From positions 1 to 64,000 of the forward strand of contig JASAMV010008818.1 of NCBI GenBank assembly GCA_030248065.1: DNA of 64,000 bases, written 5' to 3'. A program made the position numbers and the translations under genes. This stretch comes from Rhynchonema sp. JSB1_4 (Eukaryota > Nematoda > Chromadorea > Monhysterida > Xyalidae). Under the pieces are notes generated by a model that worked only from the letters and a program-made list of their open reading frames with translations, was not told the DNA's origin and searched no databases. The number at the start of each line of letters is the position of its first letter. The stretch's first letter is position 1. Positions 1-13,500 of the stretch are shown here, piece after piece.

Positions 1-793
1 TGTATACTTTGAAGTCTTATGTGTTTGGTGGGTGCTGTATATTTTTTTTATTTTGCAACTTTCTGAATCTGAAAATAGCGGAACTTTTTTCTCGATGTGT
101 CAAAGCTATTTTTTCGGTTACGGCTTGAAAAGTTGAACGGAATGTTCATATGTGCAGCGGTTTTAGGTTTCGGTGCTTATTGTCCTTGACGATATGCAAC
201 GGTATCGCGCGAAAGAAGGTTGTTTATTAAAAGAACGTACATTATATGAGTAGAACTTGTGGGACACTTCCATCTTGTTGAGAGCATAAAGAATTTGGCT
301 GTCTTGTCTGTTCTGTGAACGTGTGTGATAAGTGCACACACCTTTTGCTATCGACTTTATACGGTCTACTGAGCATCATGTTTGCTAATGCGCATGGAAT
401 TTTTGTCTTTTTGAATTGGGGGTTGTGTGAAGACAAACGTGACAAGATGCTTGTTTTGATCATGTCATGTCATTGTCATCATCAAATTTTGTATGTGCGA
501 GATTACGTTGATTGATAAGCAAATGAGTATTCGATGTTAGTTCATTCCGACACAACAATACAGCATGTATCAACAGAACCCGCACGTTTGACTGCAGAAT
601 TGAAGGACATAACCGCGGAACAGCGGTGAGCCGCATTGTTCAAAAAGTTTGATGCCATCGCATGATGCTTTCATCAGCACACTGTCTTTGCAGGGGTGGT
701 CCTAAAATAACGAAGAGAAAGCATAAAACAATGTTTTAAAAAAACAAAATTCTTGGCTATTTGTGCACCCCTTGCACCTACAGAGTCCAAAAT
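1..793. other. no gene recognised (left edge)
   Basis: Frames are broken by stops and no domain, tRNA or repeat motif could be recognised here. It is probably downstream flank of the minus-strand PAN gene, or intron of the cadherin gene if that gene extends to the left of the window. Confidence 0.4.
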
Positions 794-2671
794 TTACCAA
801 CTGACCTCTCCCGGTTTCGTTGTGTATTGAAACGGACTGGATGTCGCATCTCCTCCTCCGGTGCTATATTTATACGTGCTAAAGTCAACGTCCCATTCAT
901 ATGAACGGTATTCATCCGCATTCCTTGAGCCTTGGTCTTGGTCCGGCGGACCTTCGTGTGACTCTCGTTCCGGACCAGGAGTTGGTCCGTCGTTGTGATT
1001 GTTGTTACGAAACGGATCGGCCGGTCGCGTGCGTCGACGTTGTGCAAATGTTGTGCGTGGTCTACGTGTGCTCGTTTGGTCGTGCTGATCTCGAAATGCG
1101 ACCAACTGTTCTGTCTCTTTGTCGTTCTCATCTTTTCGGCCGCTCTTGCTTCGGCTGGTACATGTGCAGCTCTTCTGGCTGTAGAATTTGCGATCCGCAT
1201 TTTGTCGTTGACCACCGTCGCTTGATTGCGGATTCGATTGTTGTTGATCAGACGCTGATGATGTTTCGCTGTCTGCCCGTATTCGCCAGGCGCATTTCTC
1301 GAAATAAACAGTGCGCCAGTCGGTCACAAATCTGCTCGGCGCGATGTCGGACTGCGCGACACTGTAGAGCGCGCACTGTTTGGTCGCCGCGATGTGAATA
1401 CCGGATCTAGAATTGTGGGCTGATTTATATGACAAACAAATTCGGGCAAAAGAAGTACAGGTACAATTCTCTCTGTTCTGTAGTGAGACGATCTGGCCCA
1501 ATCGCCTTTCAGAGCTCACACCATGCGTTGAGCTACATACCTAGAATTTGTGCACTTCTTTCTGCATATTTATGACGGAGTAGAGAGAAGCCAATACACC
1601 AGTCGTACGTAGTTAATCGCTGTTTTCACAGCTTTCTGTTACCGGCAACGCTGAATTAAAAATTATAAATACGCCTGATAGTGAACGAAAATTCTGCACA
1701 TGTACATATGGCGAATGAATAGACTGTTCAACGTAGAAGGACACAGCGGCCCCGGGTCACCCCTCACTCGATCGTAGCAGGTATATGTGTACCTGCAAGT
1801 GGGTCGTTCGTTGCAGAATTCAGCACATTCCTGAATCGTATTGGCATTTGGCCACAGCACCTGTATGCCGCCAATAATTTTCATCTGTTTCCGCAATCCG
1901 CACATTTGAGGCTGGGCGCTGGTGGTCTGAGCCGGGCCGGGTCCTGGTCTGGGCCGGGGCTTCCTTGTCGTGGTCGTCGTTCTGGGGCTGCCGAACGGTG
2001 CGCAACCCTCGAAATAGACGAGGTTGTTGCCGTCGGCCTTGTCGACTTGGTAGGCTTCCGGGTTGGTCGTCCGAGACGCGCTGTTTAGGATACATGTCGG
2101 ACCGACAGAGAAAAACGTGCCTGATCTGTAAAGGCGGATGCGCACATCTTCAGTCGGTTTCCACCCAGATTTACGCATTTGTTTCCATGGTTGATACTGA
2201 ATTCCTGTGATTGGTTACGTTGGGCTTTTTTGGACAGGTCTGCTCATGTTGCTTTTTTGGCACAACTATAGTTATTGCGAGGCTCGATGATTACACTAAT
2301 TTTGACCATGGGTGTACTTTTTAAATTTCTTCTCTAGCACTTGGCTAGTAAGAAATACCGAAAAAAACGGAAAACACCAGCCAGCTGCAGTAAAACCTCA
2401 AAATTCCACCAACCTGGTTGCTGGTAAGCATTAAAATCTACCAGCCCAATTCAAACTTTTAGTAGCCAACGGCTGGTAAATTTGACTAAAAAATCCCTGA
2501 TTTTGACCAGCGTAAAAGTTGTTACGTAAGGCTGCCAACTTGCAGCTGTCCTTCTTAGCGCATTCGGCCATGCAATCGTTCATGGTCCGCACTTCGACGA
2601 TATCGTCGGAGAAACCGACCAGAATGTGGGCCCGTTCGATGAAACATTCATTGCGGACCAAGGCAATCTGG
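794..2671 (-). CDS. PAN/apple-domain protein, multi-exon, 5' end incomplete
   Basis: Three exons on the minus strand join in frame: about 2671-2526, 2204-1761 and 1419-794. The first join is phase 1 (TTA-C with GA-ATT) and the second is also phase 1 (AGG-G with CC-CAC). The first exon carries NECFIERAH...MNDCMAECAKKDSCK, the Cys pattern of a PAN/apple domain, and it finishes in exon 2 at about GPTCILNS...YFEGC. A Pro/Thr-rich linker (TTTTTRKPRPRPGPGP) follows. A second PAN-like unit then runs from CGLRKQMKII through IQECAEFCNERPTCRYTYTC into exon 3 (QCALYSVAQ...VYFEKC). The last 160 or so residues are hydrophilic and rich in Ser, Gln, Arg and Asp. PAN domains bind protein or carbohydrate and are normally extracellular. 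I see no signal peptide, so an upstream exon is missing. The stop at 794 could be bypassed by a donor (GGTAAAT) just before it. The family call is fairly good; the gene ends are not. Confidence 0.6.
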
Positions 2672-5273
2672 CTGAATATGGTTATCACTTGCAGCTGGAT
2701 GTGCATCATGGCATCGTGCACGTTTTTTCTTGTATCGTCAGCAAAAATTCGTGCCCGCCTGTGGTTGGCGACACCACAGAGCGGGAAGAAAGGTGAACGT
2801 ATACAAACAATACAGTGGGTCCAGCTGGAATATTACTATCTACGAGGCGTTGAAAACCCGCTAACGTAATAGTCAACCAACACGGTGGTAAAAATGTAGA
2901 AATGGCTTGCTAATTGTCGGTGAATTACGTGTTTATTGTTCGGCGTTTAATGCTTCGTGCAAGATGTGCGTGTTGGCTGAGTTTTTGGTACGTTTCAGTC
3001 GATTTTCGCATGAACATTTTCTTGGATTTTTATGCCTTGCCTGCGTTCGTGGAACTGTTTTGTGTTGGGTTTTCTCATCACTTGTTAGTCACCTTCCTGT
3101 AAATGTGAATATTATTTGTATCGATACCAGAACTGAAAATTTCTCACATTTTTCATGCGTCTGATCAAAAAGGTCCTTGGAAGAGCTTCCAAGATACACA
3201 TACCTATAGATGAAATGAAATGTGTCAAGGAACTGTGTTTGCGTTGTGCTGCATCAACCATTGAACTTGAAGGAACGGAACATTATCAAGTTTATGTGTG
3301 AATGCGAGTCCTGTAAAAAGTATGCGGTGGGTGGGGACCTTTTGCTCAAACGTAACAAGTGTTCGTTTTGGCTCAGCATGCTTTTGCTAAAGTTAAATGA
3401 TGTCTGTGTACTAGTGATTGCTCAACTGTGGAAGAACGTATTAACCGAAGTATAGGAGTGAACGTTCTTACCGAACCGCGTTGTTTGTTTGCAGATTAGC
3501 TAAAGTCAATTTTGGTCAGGTGAAGTCAAGTTTAGCCACCTTCACCCCTTTCGTAAAGTGCAGTTTTCACATAGGGGCGGTGCGCTATACATTGGTATAT
3601 TTAAGTGTGTGGCAATAAATACAGTGTTGTGGTTTTGCACAATATTTGTCTTAGAATTGGGATTAAAGCTGTTTTAGGTTTCGGACTGCAATGGCAACGT
3701 CTACGTATGGTCACTTTTGTGCCGTGTTTAAAGGGGAGCAGAAAATTCCCACATTCGGGCATGCTGTATGCTGAAATATATAACTGTTGCCTCTAGGGTT
3801 AAAAGAGCGGAAACTAAAATCTGAATCGCTAAACAGCTCTATTGGCGTAATTATAGCCCATTTGACACCCGTTTGTCTCAGATCGTGTATGGTACCATAG
3901 TTACTGAACAGACTGGTCAGCAACCCAGTAATTTGTGATTTGTGCGTTTTGGGGTTTTTGGTTTATTTATTACTGTTGGGTTTCCTCGTTTGTTGCTGCA
4001 CACTCATGAAATTATATCCGGTTCCGGTCCGATATTGTCGGTCACACGCGAGACGAAAACACAACAGTTTTCTTTTCCCATGAGATGCAATCATAGAATT
4101 GTAAACTAGTGAACCGAGAGGGATTCGTGTGGACTCTTATGATTCGATATAGAGCGCTTCGCTGATTTACAGATTTGAGGTGGTCGGGACTTCAACATTC
4201 ATGAGAAATGGGAGGGGAATGAATTTTATCAGTTCACAATGAGATTATTTGACGCAAGATCTCCTATTCCGTGACCGAGGTTGTCATCTGGAGAAAGCGC
4301 GACTTTAAAAATTAAAGATACGCATCTCAGTGCCACATAATCACTGCCACTTTACAGCACAACAAAGCAATCACAATTTGTTTCATGTTCCAAGGTCATG
4401 TACATTGTTTTTCTTTTGGGCTCTGCGCGCTGGCTGGTTCTGGGATATTTGACCATTTCTCCATTTCTCTTTGTGTGTACCAGGAGAACCACGTTTGCCT
4501 GTCACACAACAACAGTGTTCAGTCAGATTGAACACGAATGGAACACCAACACGGATGGAAAACTAATTGGAAAGCCTGCGGGTGGTGCGGGTGCATCGAG
4601 GTCAAGAGTGGTCGCTTCTATCCACAGCAGTATACAATTGTGCGTACTGTTGCTACCGTAATCCTTGGGTACGTACCGTGATTGTCTGGTTCCCAACAGG
4701 ACAAGCACCTTGTGGTTTTCGGTACCCGTGAACCACACTGAAACAGTCAGCCGGTCATGCACCAGTGCCACTGCGTTATTACAATAGGATGGAATGGATG
4801 TGTGCGTGAGTGGGATGAATGTGTTGTTTTTTGTGCTCGTCGTTCGCTAAGATTATTTTGTGCACATGATTGTTCTCGTCACCCGTGCTGTATGAATGTG
4901 TACAGGAAGGAGATTGCTATGTTGTGATGGAGGGTCCGTTGTTTCTGCCCGGCTGTCAGTTGGCTGGGATAAAACGGGAACCTGCAAATTTGGATGCGAA
5001 AATTGAGTTTGTGGCACATTTATGGTTGTGTCCTGGAAATGACGATAATACGCGCTGGTACAGGAAATCTGCTCTCAAGCTGAATAAATGATAGGGGTCG
5101 TATTTTTAACGGCAAACGTATGCACATGAAATGCTTGCAACGAAATTGTTTGTACCTACATAATTTGCACTCACTGGAGCATCAAGACATGAAAACAAAC
5201 ACGACAATATAACAGTAACATCCACTAAGCTCGAAAAGTAATATTCGAAAGACATTATTTCCAATTGTTGCAG
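2672..5273. other. intergenic or intronic DNA, no exon recognised
   Basis: There are only short open frames without domain character. I searched the plus strand for the missing N-terminal cadherin repeats (DxNDNxPxF, LDRE, DxG motifs) and found none. An open frame at 4870-5091 has an acceptor-like start but no resemblance to cadherin and ends in a stop. If the cadherin gene extends left, this is intron. Confidence 0.45.
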
Positions 5274-7541
5274 GTGTGATCCGCACGTTGGCCCACTTGG
5301 ATCGGGAGCAAAAACCATTCTACTGGCTGACCGTAATCGCACGTGACGCGGATCCGGGACATCCGTTGGAATCGGCCATGGATATTTACATCACGGTTGG
5401 TGTGGTAATAAATTGGTTGATTTGCATTGCAACGGTGCTTGTTTGGACTTTTTTCTCTTGAAATGGGTCCTTCTAATCTTGGAGTTTCGATTGTGGGAGT
5501 ACGTCTCCTATTTGCACAACAGTCCATTATTCGCCATTTTCAACAGAGAAACATAAAAAAGAAAAAAAATAGAAATAAAACAAACATAAAAAGAGCACAT
5601 TTATCAACATCGCAGGTTGCCGACCGTAACGACCACGCGCCGCGACCCAAACACGCGCCGTTGATCTACGCGTCCGTCGCTGAGAACTCACCACCGGGAA
5701 CTATGGTCACAAAAGTGCAGGTGCGTAGTCACACGATCATTTGGTACTCGTTTTATTTAGTATTTATGATTGGGTTTATACATAGCGCGCCGTTTTTGTA
5801 GTGACCCTTTGTATATCATATGACGCCATCTTTTTATTTTGGTTCGTAACACTGACGTTTAATTGCACGCAGGGGCCGTTTCCCGACTTCCGGACAATTG
5901 TTAATGTTTCAATAGCGTTGTAAATGTCACGCATAGATAATTGATCGACGTTCGTCTCGATGGGCTTAAAAAAGAAAGAATAATCCTGTCCATTAGACCG
6001 ATAATAAATCTTAAAATATCAGACGCTCTACATACCCGATCGTGCCACTATAAAAACGGTAAACTATGCCTCAATGAACCATTGACTTTACAAATTCATG
6101 ACGTCATAAATTTACATTGCAGGGTATCGACCCCGACACCGGCACAGGCGATGGACTTCGTTACGATATCATTCGTGGCGATCCGCAGAGTTTCTTCAAA
6201 ATCGATGAAATCACTGGTGCGTCTTTTCGGGTTCGAAGTTCTCTTAAAAGTTCTTTGCCGACGGTTAAAATCAGCCAACTTTCACGCTCGGTCGAAATCA
6301 GAAGCTAATCTGACCTTGTTGATTCAGGCTACATATCGACGCATCGTCGTCGACTTGACCGAGAGACGATGGCCGAGCACGAACTCGAAGTGTGTTTCTA
6401 TTTTTATTTACTTTTTTCAGGTTGGTCTAGTTTATGATGAAATTTTTCGCACGACGTTTGTGTTTTTAGGTGCGAATCAGTGACACAGGCGAGCCCCAAC
6501 TTCAAACGGACGTCTATGTGGTCGTACAAGTGCTGGATGTCAATGATGTACCGCCGGAGTTCATGCATCAAATGTTGGTGATGGGCGATGTTTCACAGTT
6601 TTGTTTATTGTTGATACTAAGCAGAGATGGGTGTAGTTTTCGTGTGGGGTTCATTTCGGGATATTTATCGGTTTGGGCGAACATTTGGTCTGCTGGGGAT
6701 GAGTGCAAAAGTGCACCAGGCGAAAGCGTGAAACGAACCGCTGAAGTCGCCTCGCGTTCCCAATCGTGCCGTGCAGTTTTCACTGCAATTTAAGCCTCAC
6801 ATTTTCATTCAGGTACCACTTCAACGTGCCGGAAGTATCCGCAACCAGCCCCCACGAGTTGTTGTGTCGTGTTGTGGCGTTTGATGGTGACACCGGGCTG
6901 GACACCCCACTCACATACAATATATCAGCTGGGGACGAGGGTACTGATGTGGCTATGTTTGAGATTGACGCGACCAGTGGCGAAATCTATGCAATAAAAT
7001 CGATAAAGGCTGGACAGAAGTTTGCTCTGACGGTTAGTTAGCTCGCAATGTTGGGGATTTCGGGATTTCAGATTATCCTTGTACCTGTTTCAATGAATGT
7101 ATTTTCTCGTGATGTGTCAAACTTGGTAATTGGTCTCGGTCCCGATTTTCCATGCGTTGGTCACATGACTGTCAGCATTTAACCATAATAATAGATAGCA
7201 GAGTGCTATCACAATTTCTGAAAGCATAAAATTATTTTATTATCTTCCTCTGATCCGTTCACCCACGGTTCACACAACTGCCCCAGTTTTGCACAAACGA
7301 TATGAAAAGCACCCTGATTTTCAGGTTGGCGTCTCGGACGGTGTGCACAGTGCAGTGTGTCGTGTGATGATGGACGTCCTACCAGCCCCTGATCGTCCAA
7401 GGTCGTCCAACAACGCGCCGAGTGTGCGCAGTGACGCGCCGATTGAGCTGCTCATATCAGATTCGGATTCGGTGGGGAAAATGTTGGCGCTGCTCGAGGC
7501 GGCCGACGCCGATGGGGATCCGTTGTGGTTCGATGTTGTCG
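5274..7541 (+). CDS. FAT-like exons 1-7 (cadherin repeats)
   Basis: Exons: 5274-5395, 5616-5720, 6123-6216, 6328-6389, 6470-6573, 6813-7032, 7325-7541. Clear cadherin motifs are HLDREQKPFYWLTVIARDAD, VADRNDHAP, SVAENSPPGT, RRLDRETMAEHELEV and VLDVNDVPPEF. Exon 7 carries a degenerate inter-repeat linker (the DxNDNxP calcium motif is replaced by PDRPRSSNNAPS). The codon between exons 5 and 6 is split AT/G, giving HQMYHFNVPE, which is what a repeat boundary should look like. Introns here are 100-400 nt and contain nothing I recognise. Confidence 0.9.
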
Positions 7542-10500
7542 GTTAGTTTGGTGTCTTTGTAATTGTATTTATTTTTATTTCCGTAAGTCTCACCGCACCC
7601 GGTCTTGTAATTTTGCTATTCCACATGATCTTCTTCGGTTATTTTTGAGTGGGTGTCGACGCAATAAACCAATCAACGTTAGTTCGGTTTTGCGAACTAC
7701 GAGCGACACTTCAATTCTTTTATGAGAGATCGGTATTCATCTTAACGGTCTCTTCGTGACCAACTGGTGCATTCGCACTGACGATGTCGTGGTGCACCGG
7801 CCACGGCTGAAACCAGGTTGAATCAGAGACAAAGTTCACTGATGTGTTGCACTACTCGTTTTGCAGTCGGTATTTGTCGGTGTCTGGCTTGTCATTTTGA
7901 CCTGCGTGTGTCCACTTGTATTTTGTATTGTTCGTCGAGTTTCACTGTTTTCGACGGTCGACATAAAAGTGGCAAGATTACACGAGGAACAACATCCGAT
8001 TACGTGACGTATTTGCAGGCGACGAGCAAGCGCGTGCGCAGTTCATGATCCGACGCGACACCGGTGAGCTGCAGTTGGTCACACCGATCGATCCAGATGG
8101 ACCGCAGGAGTTCCACATGACCTACAAGGTGTCGGATCGACTGGACAGTTTGGAAGCACGGGTATGTTCATTTCTTGAACGCGTTCTTCGGTTATGATGA
8201 TGCGCTTGTTGTGTTAGTGCCATGCGTTAGTGGTAACGCGTCGCCAAACATTTATGGTGGTTGGTATCTGGCCTCGGGTGATCGATTTGCCTTTGCTGCA
8301 CGCTCGCGCCGTTTGATGACTGACATTTTTATGCACGCAGTTTCTCGGCCAAATTTTGTGCGCTTGATGTTGTACGCTTGCCGCACTATGCTACAACACG
8401 TGATGTACATTGTATACATATAATAAATTTATCATATCATACCCCCCCTTGGCACAGGCTCACGTCCGCATCCGTCGAACGGCAGCGAGTCGGCCTCGAT
8501 TCACGTCGGACTCGGTCCAGATCACCATCGATGAGAATCTGGCTGTTGGATCAACAATCGTGGACTTGGCTGCTAGTGGTTGGTTTTTTTGCATTTATTT
8601 TTTTTTTGATTTGTTTTTTGCACTTGTTTTTGCAACGTTTTGATCCAGTGTCATTAGTATTTGAGGACACATCAGTGTCGTATGTAATGCCGACGAAACA
8701 TTTCCCGCTTGTGCAGTTTACCATGTGAGAATACTGTAGTTTGTCTTCGAAATGTAAGGGCAAACTACGCCAACAAGAGCTCGATTTCGCAGCTGGCAGA
8801 ACGTGAAACATTCTGACGTGGCTGCTGATTTGGGAAATGTTACACATTGAAGAATACAAAACGGAGCATGATGATTTTCTCTTTCTATTCGTTTTGAGTA
8901 CACACAACCTTCGAAATCGGGCTCGTGTTGGTGTAGTGTGCCTATAAGTCTAGCGATACAGCAAGCGTCGAGTCGATATTCATATCTTATGTGCTGTCGG
9001 TGAAATATTCCCTGCTTGTGCAACTACAATTTCAGGCTTTTTCTCGAAATGTTACAGCAACTAACGATAGCATTGTTGATGTTTCAGTGAACGCAACGAG
9101 TGGCTCTGACGCGACCATTGTCTACAGCATACATGCGGTGGAGTCAACGGGCAGTCGCGATAAGTTCAAGGTATGATATGGAAAATGGTCGATTTTTTGT
9201 CTGGAAATGAATAACTAAATAAAATAACAACATAAAAACTGAATTTTCATTCGCAGGTTGAGCCGAGCACGGGTCGCGTGGTGCTGATTGGTTCGCTGGA
9301 TCACGAAGTGCTGCGTACACATCGAATTGTGATCGCGGCAAGGTTCGGCCGGGGGTTGATTTGTGATTGTTTCCGGTTGGGTCTCATGCTATTCTTGTAT
9401 GACGGGCTACACCTATCCCTGGAACGTTTCTATGTATATGCATATTCTCGAGAGCGGAATCCCACACCTGTTGTCAGTCACAGACTAGTGGCTTGCACTT
9501 TTGTGCGCAGTCAGTGATGTGATTGGGGGGGGGGGTATGGGGGTATTACCCCCCCCCCAACTGCTACGTAGCTTTCTTGCTCCGAAACCCATACCCCCAA
9601 ACTGGCTAGCTAGCTTTCTTGCTCCGGTCACCAAGTATAAAAAGTGTTGCTTTTAGTGCCAAAATGACCATTTTATGGGTCAAAATGGTCAAATTCGTTC
9701 AAATTTTCTCACACGTGCACAAAAATACGCATTTTAAGGCTTATTTTAGCATAATTTCGACCAATGTTTATACCCCTGTTTTTGACTTCTGGACCAATAC
9801 CCCCCAAATCGGGGTACCCGGCTAGCTAGCTAGCTTTCTTGCGCCGGACCCCTCCAGCTAGCTAGCTTTCTTGCTCGGGCCAACTACATCACTGTGCGCA
9901 GTAGTGATGTTTCACATGAGCAATATGATCCTTTTTGGAGGTTAATTGGCCAGAGATGTTCGCACCGACGAGGCCTGGCACCTCGCCCGTCTGTGAAAAC
10001 AGGCCGAAACGGGCAAAACTCACTTCTGTTACGTTATTATAGTGTGTCTGTTGTTAACCTTAACCATGTGGCAGAAACGGTGAACACAATTGCGTATGCA
10101 CCCTTTTCGCGCTGTGCTACAATACACGGTAGCGTACGACAAATTTGCCATGTATGTTGTGTTTGCAGACACCGCAGTCTAGCCTCGTTGTGCACAATCG
10201 ATATCGACGTACGCGATGTGAATGATCACACACCAACGTTCAGCCAATCACGGTATTCGGTGTCAGTCATTGACAGCAGCTCCGTGGGCCGCGTGTTGTT
10301 AACGGTTGGTGAAATGTGACTTTATGAAACATTTGGTTGCGCCAAAATTAATGTTTCACTCGTGTTCAGGTGACCGCCAGCGACGACGATGTGGGTGACA
10401 ACGCACGTGTTGCGTACACAATTGCCAGTGGTTGGTGTCGTTGTTGTTCACTATATGCCTGTTTTGGTTAAATTCTACGCAGTTCAGCTACAGCATTCCC

Positions 10501-13500
10501 CATTTTGGGTACTCCACATCCGCCTTGATAATGCAGGCAACGAACAAGGTCTCTGGTCACTGGATCCGGTGTCCGGTCGGCTGTCAGTATCCAAGCCCCT
10601 GACTTTGTCCTACCCGGAGAGTGTGTTGGTTGTCCGGGCCAGCGATCACGGCAAACCAGTGCGCAGTGACACGGCAACAGTGCGCTTGTTGGTCACGATG
10701 GCGGATGAGTCGGCACCGCGATTCACCCGGTTGGTTTCGGTTGTCGACTTGGTTATTCTGTTTTCTTTCTGGATTGGAATGCAGAAACAGGATTTCGTGA
10801 CGTTTCAAGTGCAGTATGCACCTCTGTTTGGCTATGCTGCATATGGTACTCAGACAATGGTCGCAATGAACCTGTTAACCACACAGCGCCGTGGTCGCCT
10901 TGTATACGCACTAAACTCCAGTCCGTGTTACCTTCTGAAACTGGTTTTTATAATAGATCTTCTAAGTCAGTCGACAAGGCAAACCACCAGTGCAAAAATT
11001 TGCTGAATATGGGAAATCTGATAAAAGTGAAAAATATTCCTTGTTACAGCCAAACGTACACAGCCAAGTTGCCTGAATCAAGTCCAATCGGCAGTTTGGT
11101 GACATCGGTGTTCGCCGACAGTCGATCGGGGGTACGGTATTCGCTGGCAACTGACAGCAGTCTCCAGGTACATGCATTGGATGATGTTTTATGCAAAAAA
11201 ACTATTGGCAATAAATTGATCCCTGTTTATCTAATATCAACATAGTGTTGTAACCTCATGCAGGCAAATTTGGAGCGTTTAGGTAAACACAAATGTTTCG
11301 CCCTTGCCAACTCAGGCTTCTGGCATTCAACGTTAGTGGTTCTCTAGTACACAATACCACGTGGTCTGCCATCCAACCAAATCGACTAATGTTGAACTCC
11401 AGCTGCTCCCAGTCATCTCGGTCCCGCCATCTCGGTCCCGACCATTTCGGTCCCGCCATCTCGGTGCCGACCATCTGGGTACCGACCATTTCGGTACCGG
11501 ACCATCTCGGTACCGGACCATCTCGGTCCCCACCATTTCGGTACCGGACCATCTCGGTACGGGACCATTTCGGTACCGGGTCATCTCGGTACCAGGTCAT
11601 CTCGGTGCCGGACCATCTCGGTCCCGACCATTTCGGTACCGGTTGTCTTGAGCACTTTTCTGCCCTTTGTTTCGTACTTCCCACTATGTTCAGCTTTCTT
11701 CGTAGTTTGAAAATTCAATGCAATAAAAAGAAAATGCGATGTTTTGGTCCTTTTGGGCGCTTTTTTGAAGTTGCGTCTGTCAGTCTTGTGAAAAAGTATT
11801 GCAATCATATTAGATCAAGTATAATATAAATCAAATTAGATCATAATCGCGTTCAGAAGAAAATTTAGGCTGCCAGCCAGGAAGACCTATCCACATATAT
11901 GGAAACCGTTCACAAAGTATCGCTGTTCACTTTCATTCAGGATTAGGCTTAGGCTTAGGCTGCCAGCCAGGAAGACCTGTTCATACATACGTATGTGGGA
12001 GATTCACAAAAATACTCCTGTTCATACTTCATACTTTCATTCAGGATTAGGCTTAGACTTAGGCTGCCAGCCAGGAAGACCTGTTCATATGTGGGAGCCA
12101 TTTACAAAAATACTCCTGTTCATACTTTCATTCAGGATTAGGCTTAGGCTTAGGCTGCCAGCCAGGAAGACCTGTTCTGGCTGTATTTTGGGGGCCATTC
12201 ACAAAAGTTGAACGGCATAGGCCTTCATTCAGGCTTAGGCTTGAGCTTAGGCTCCCAGACAGACATCATCAAATGAGCATTTCTGTGCATGAATCACAAT
12301 ATCTAGCCTATGTACATGAATATCCATTTTCGATTAAAAAATATTGTTCTTCAGGCATTTTATATTTTTCTGAGTTTTTCACTTCTAGGTTTTTTCGGTG
12401 TTTTCGACTTCATCGACATCGACCACATCAGCAACCAATATGATCGCGATATTCTGGGACCAAGATGACCCGGTACCGAGATGGTCCGGTACCGAGATGA
12501 CCCGGTACCGAGATGGTCCGGTACCGAGATGGTCCGGTACCGAAATGGTCGGTACCCAGATGGTCGGGACCGAGATGACCTGGGACCCAGATGGCGGGAC
12601 CGAAATGGTCAGGCAGGACCGAGATGGATGGGAGCCGTTTACCTTATCCGCTCCAAACTTTCCAGGATGGGGTTACAACAGGCAACTAAATTAGAGCAAA
12701 AAAACAAACCAAAATTTTAAATATCAATAGTGGCCGGACAGGTTTAATATCTATTATTCAATAAGTTAACGATGAGACCAACTGGCTCGAAATTACAACT
12801 TAAGCAACAAACACTTTTGCAGATTCGATCGACCTTCCAAGTGCATCCAACATCGGGCATAGTGACGTTGCTGCTGCCACTTGATTATGAGACACAACCG
12901 TTCATCAACTTTACGCTCGTCGCGCAGTCAACAGCTGGGGCACACAGCCGTGCGCAGATACAGGTGTGTTTGGTTTGGAATATTAGTACTGTGCGTGTAC
13001 ACATCATGTAAGACCAAATCAAGCCTGAAACAGGCGCTACGACAAGGCAACGACAATTCATTCGCATCCGGTCTTGTAATTATGTTTCTTTCACTTAATC
13101 TTCTTATTTATGTATTATTGAGTTGGTGCCGACGCAATAAACTAACTAACAAGGCAACGACATGTTTTGTTCCGACCGTATTTTGCGACAAGGTTGGAGC
13201 GCTAATTTCGACCAGCGCAAAGGGCGTTCACCCCCCCGCAAAATGAAGGTCTTTAAACTGATCAAACGTTGTGCTCCATCCAACTAACAAAAATTGTCTT
13301 TGCCTTGCCGTTACCAAGCCATGGTCTTACTTTATGCTTTTTTCTCTTTTGGTACCAGTCGTGCTTCGTAATTTTTGTCTTTTCATTCGTATTTGAACTC
13401 ATACCAAGCCAGATTCAAAGTGTGTGATTTTCCAGGTGCACGTGCAAGACAGCAACGATCATGCGCCCATATTCAAACACGACATCTATAATGGCGCCGT

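Noticed and set aside
901..1410. 169-codon plus-strand frame
   Set aside because: It lies antisense to the third PAN-gene exon, has no domain character and no splice support.
4870..5091. Open frame directly upstream of the first cadherin exon as a missing exon
   Set aside because: It ends in a stop, has no donor that fits phase 1, and its sequence is unlike a cadherin repeat.
9521..9560. Poly-G/poly-C stretch as a G-quadruplex regulatory element
   Set aside because: It is the subterminal part of the hAT-like element; no reason to assign a host function.
11256..11829. Open frames of 80-180 codons on both strands (RYRDGPVPRW-type repeats)
   Set aside because: They are translations of the accatctcggtaccgg minisatellite; all frames stay open because the unit lacks stops.
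11940..12260. TTAGGC repeats suggesting a nematode-type telomeric array
   Set aside because: The hexamer occurs two or three times per unit inside a longer repeat of about 90-105 bp within a Foldback-type element, not as a homogeneous array.
12398..12720. Open frames with GTEMVRYRD repeats
   Set aside because: Same minisatellite, inverted arm; not a protein.
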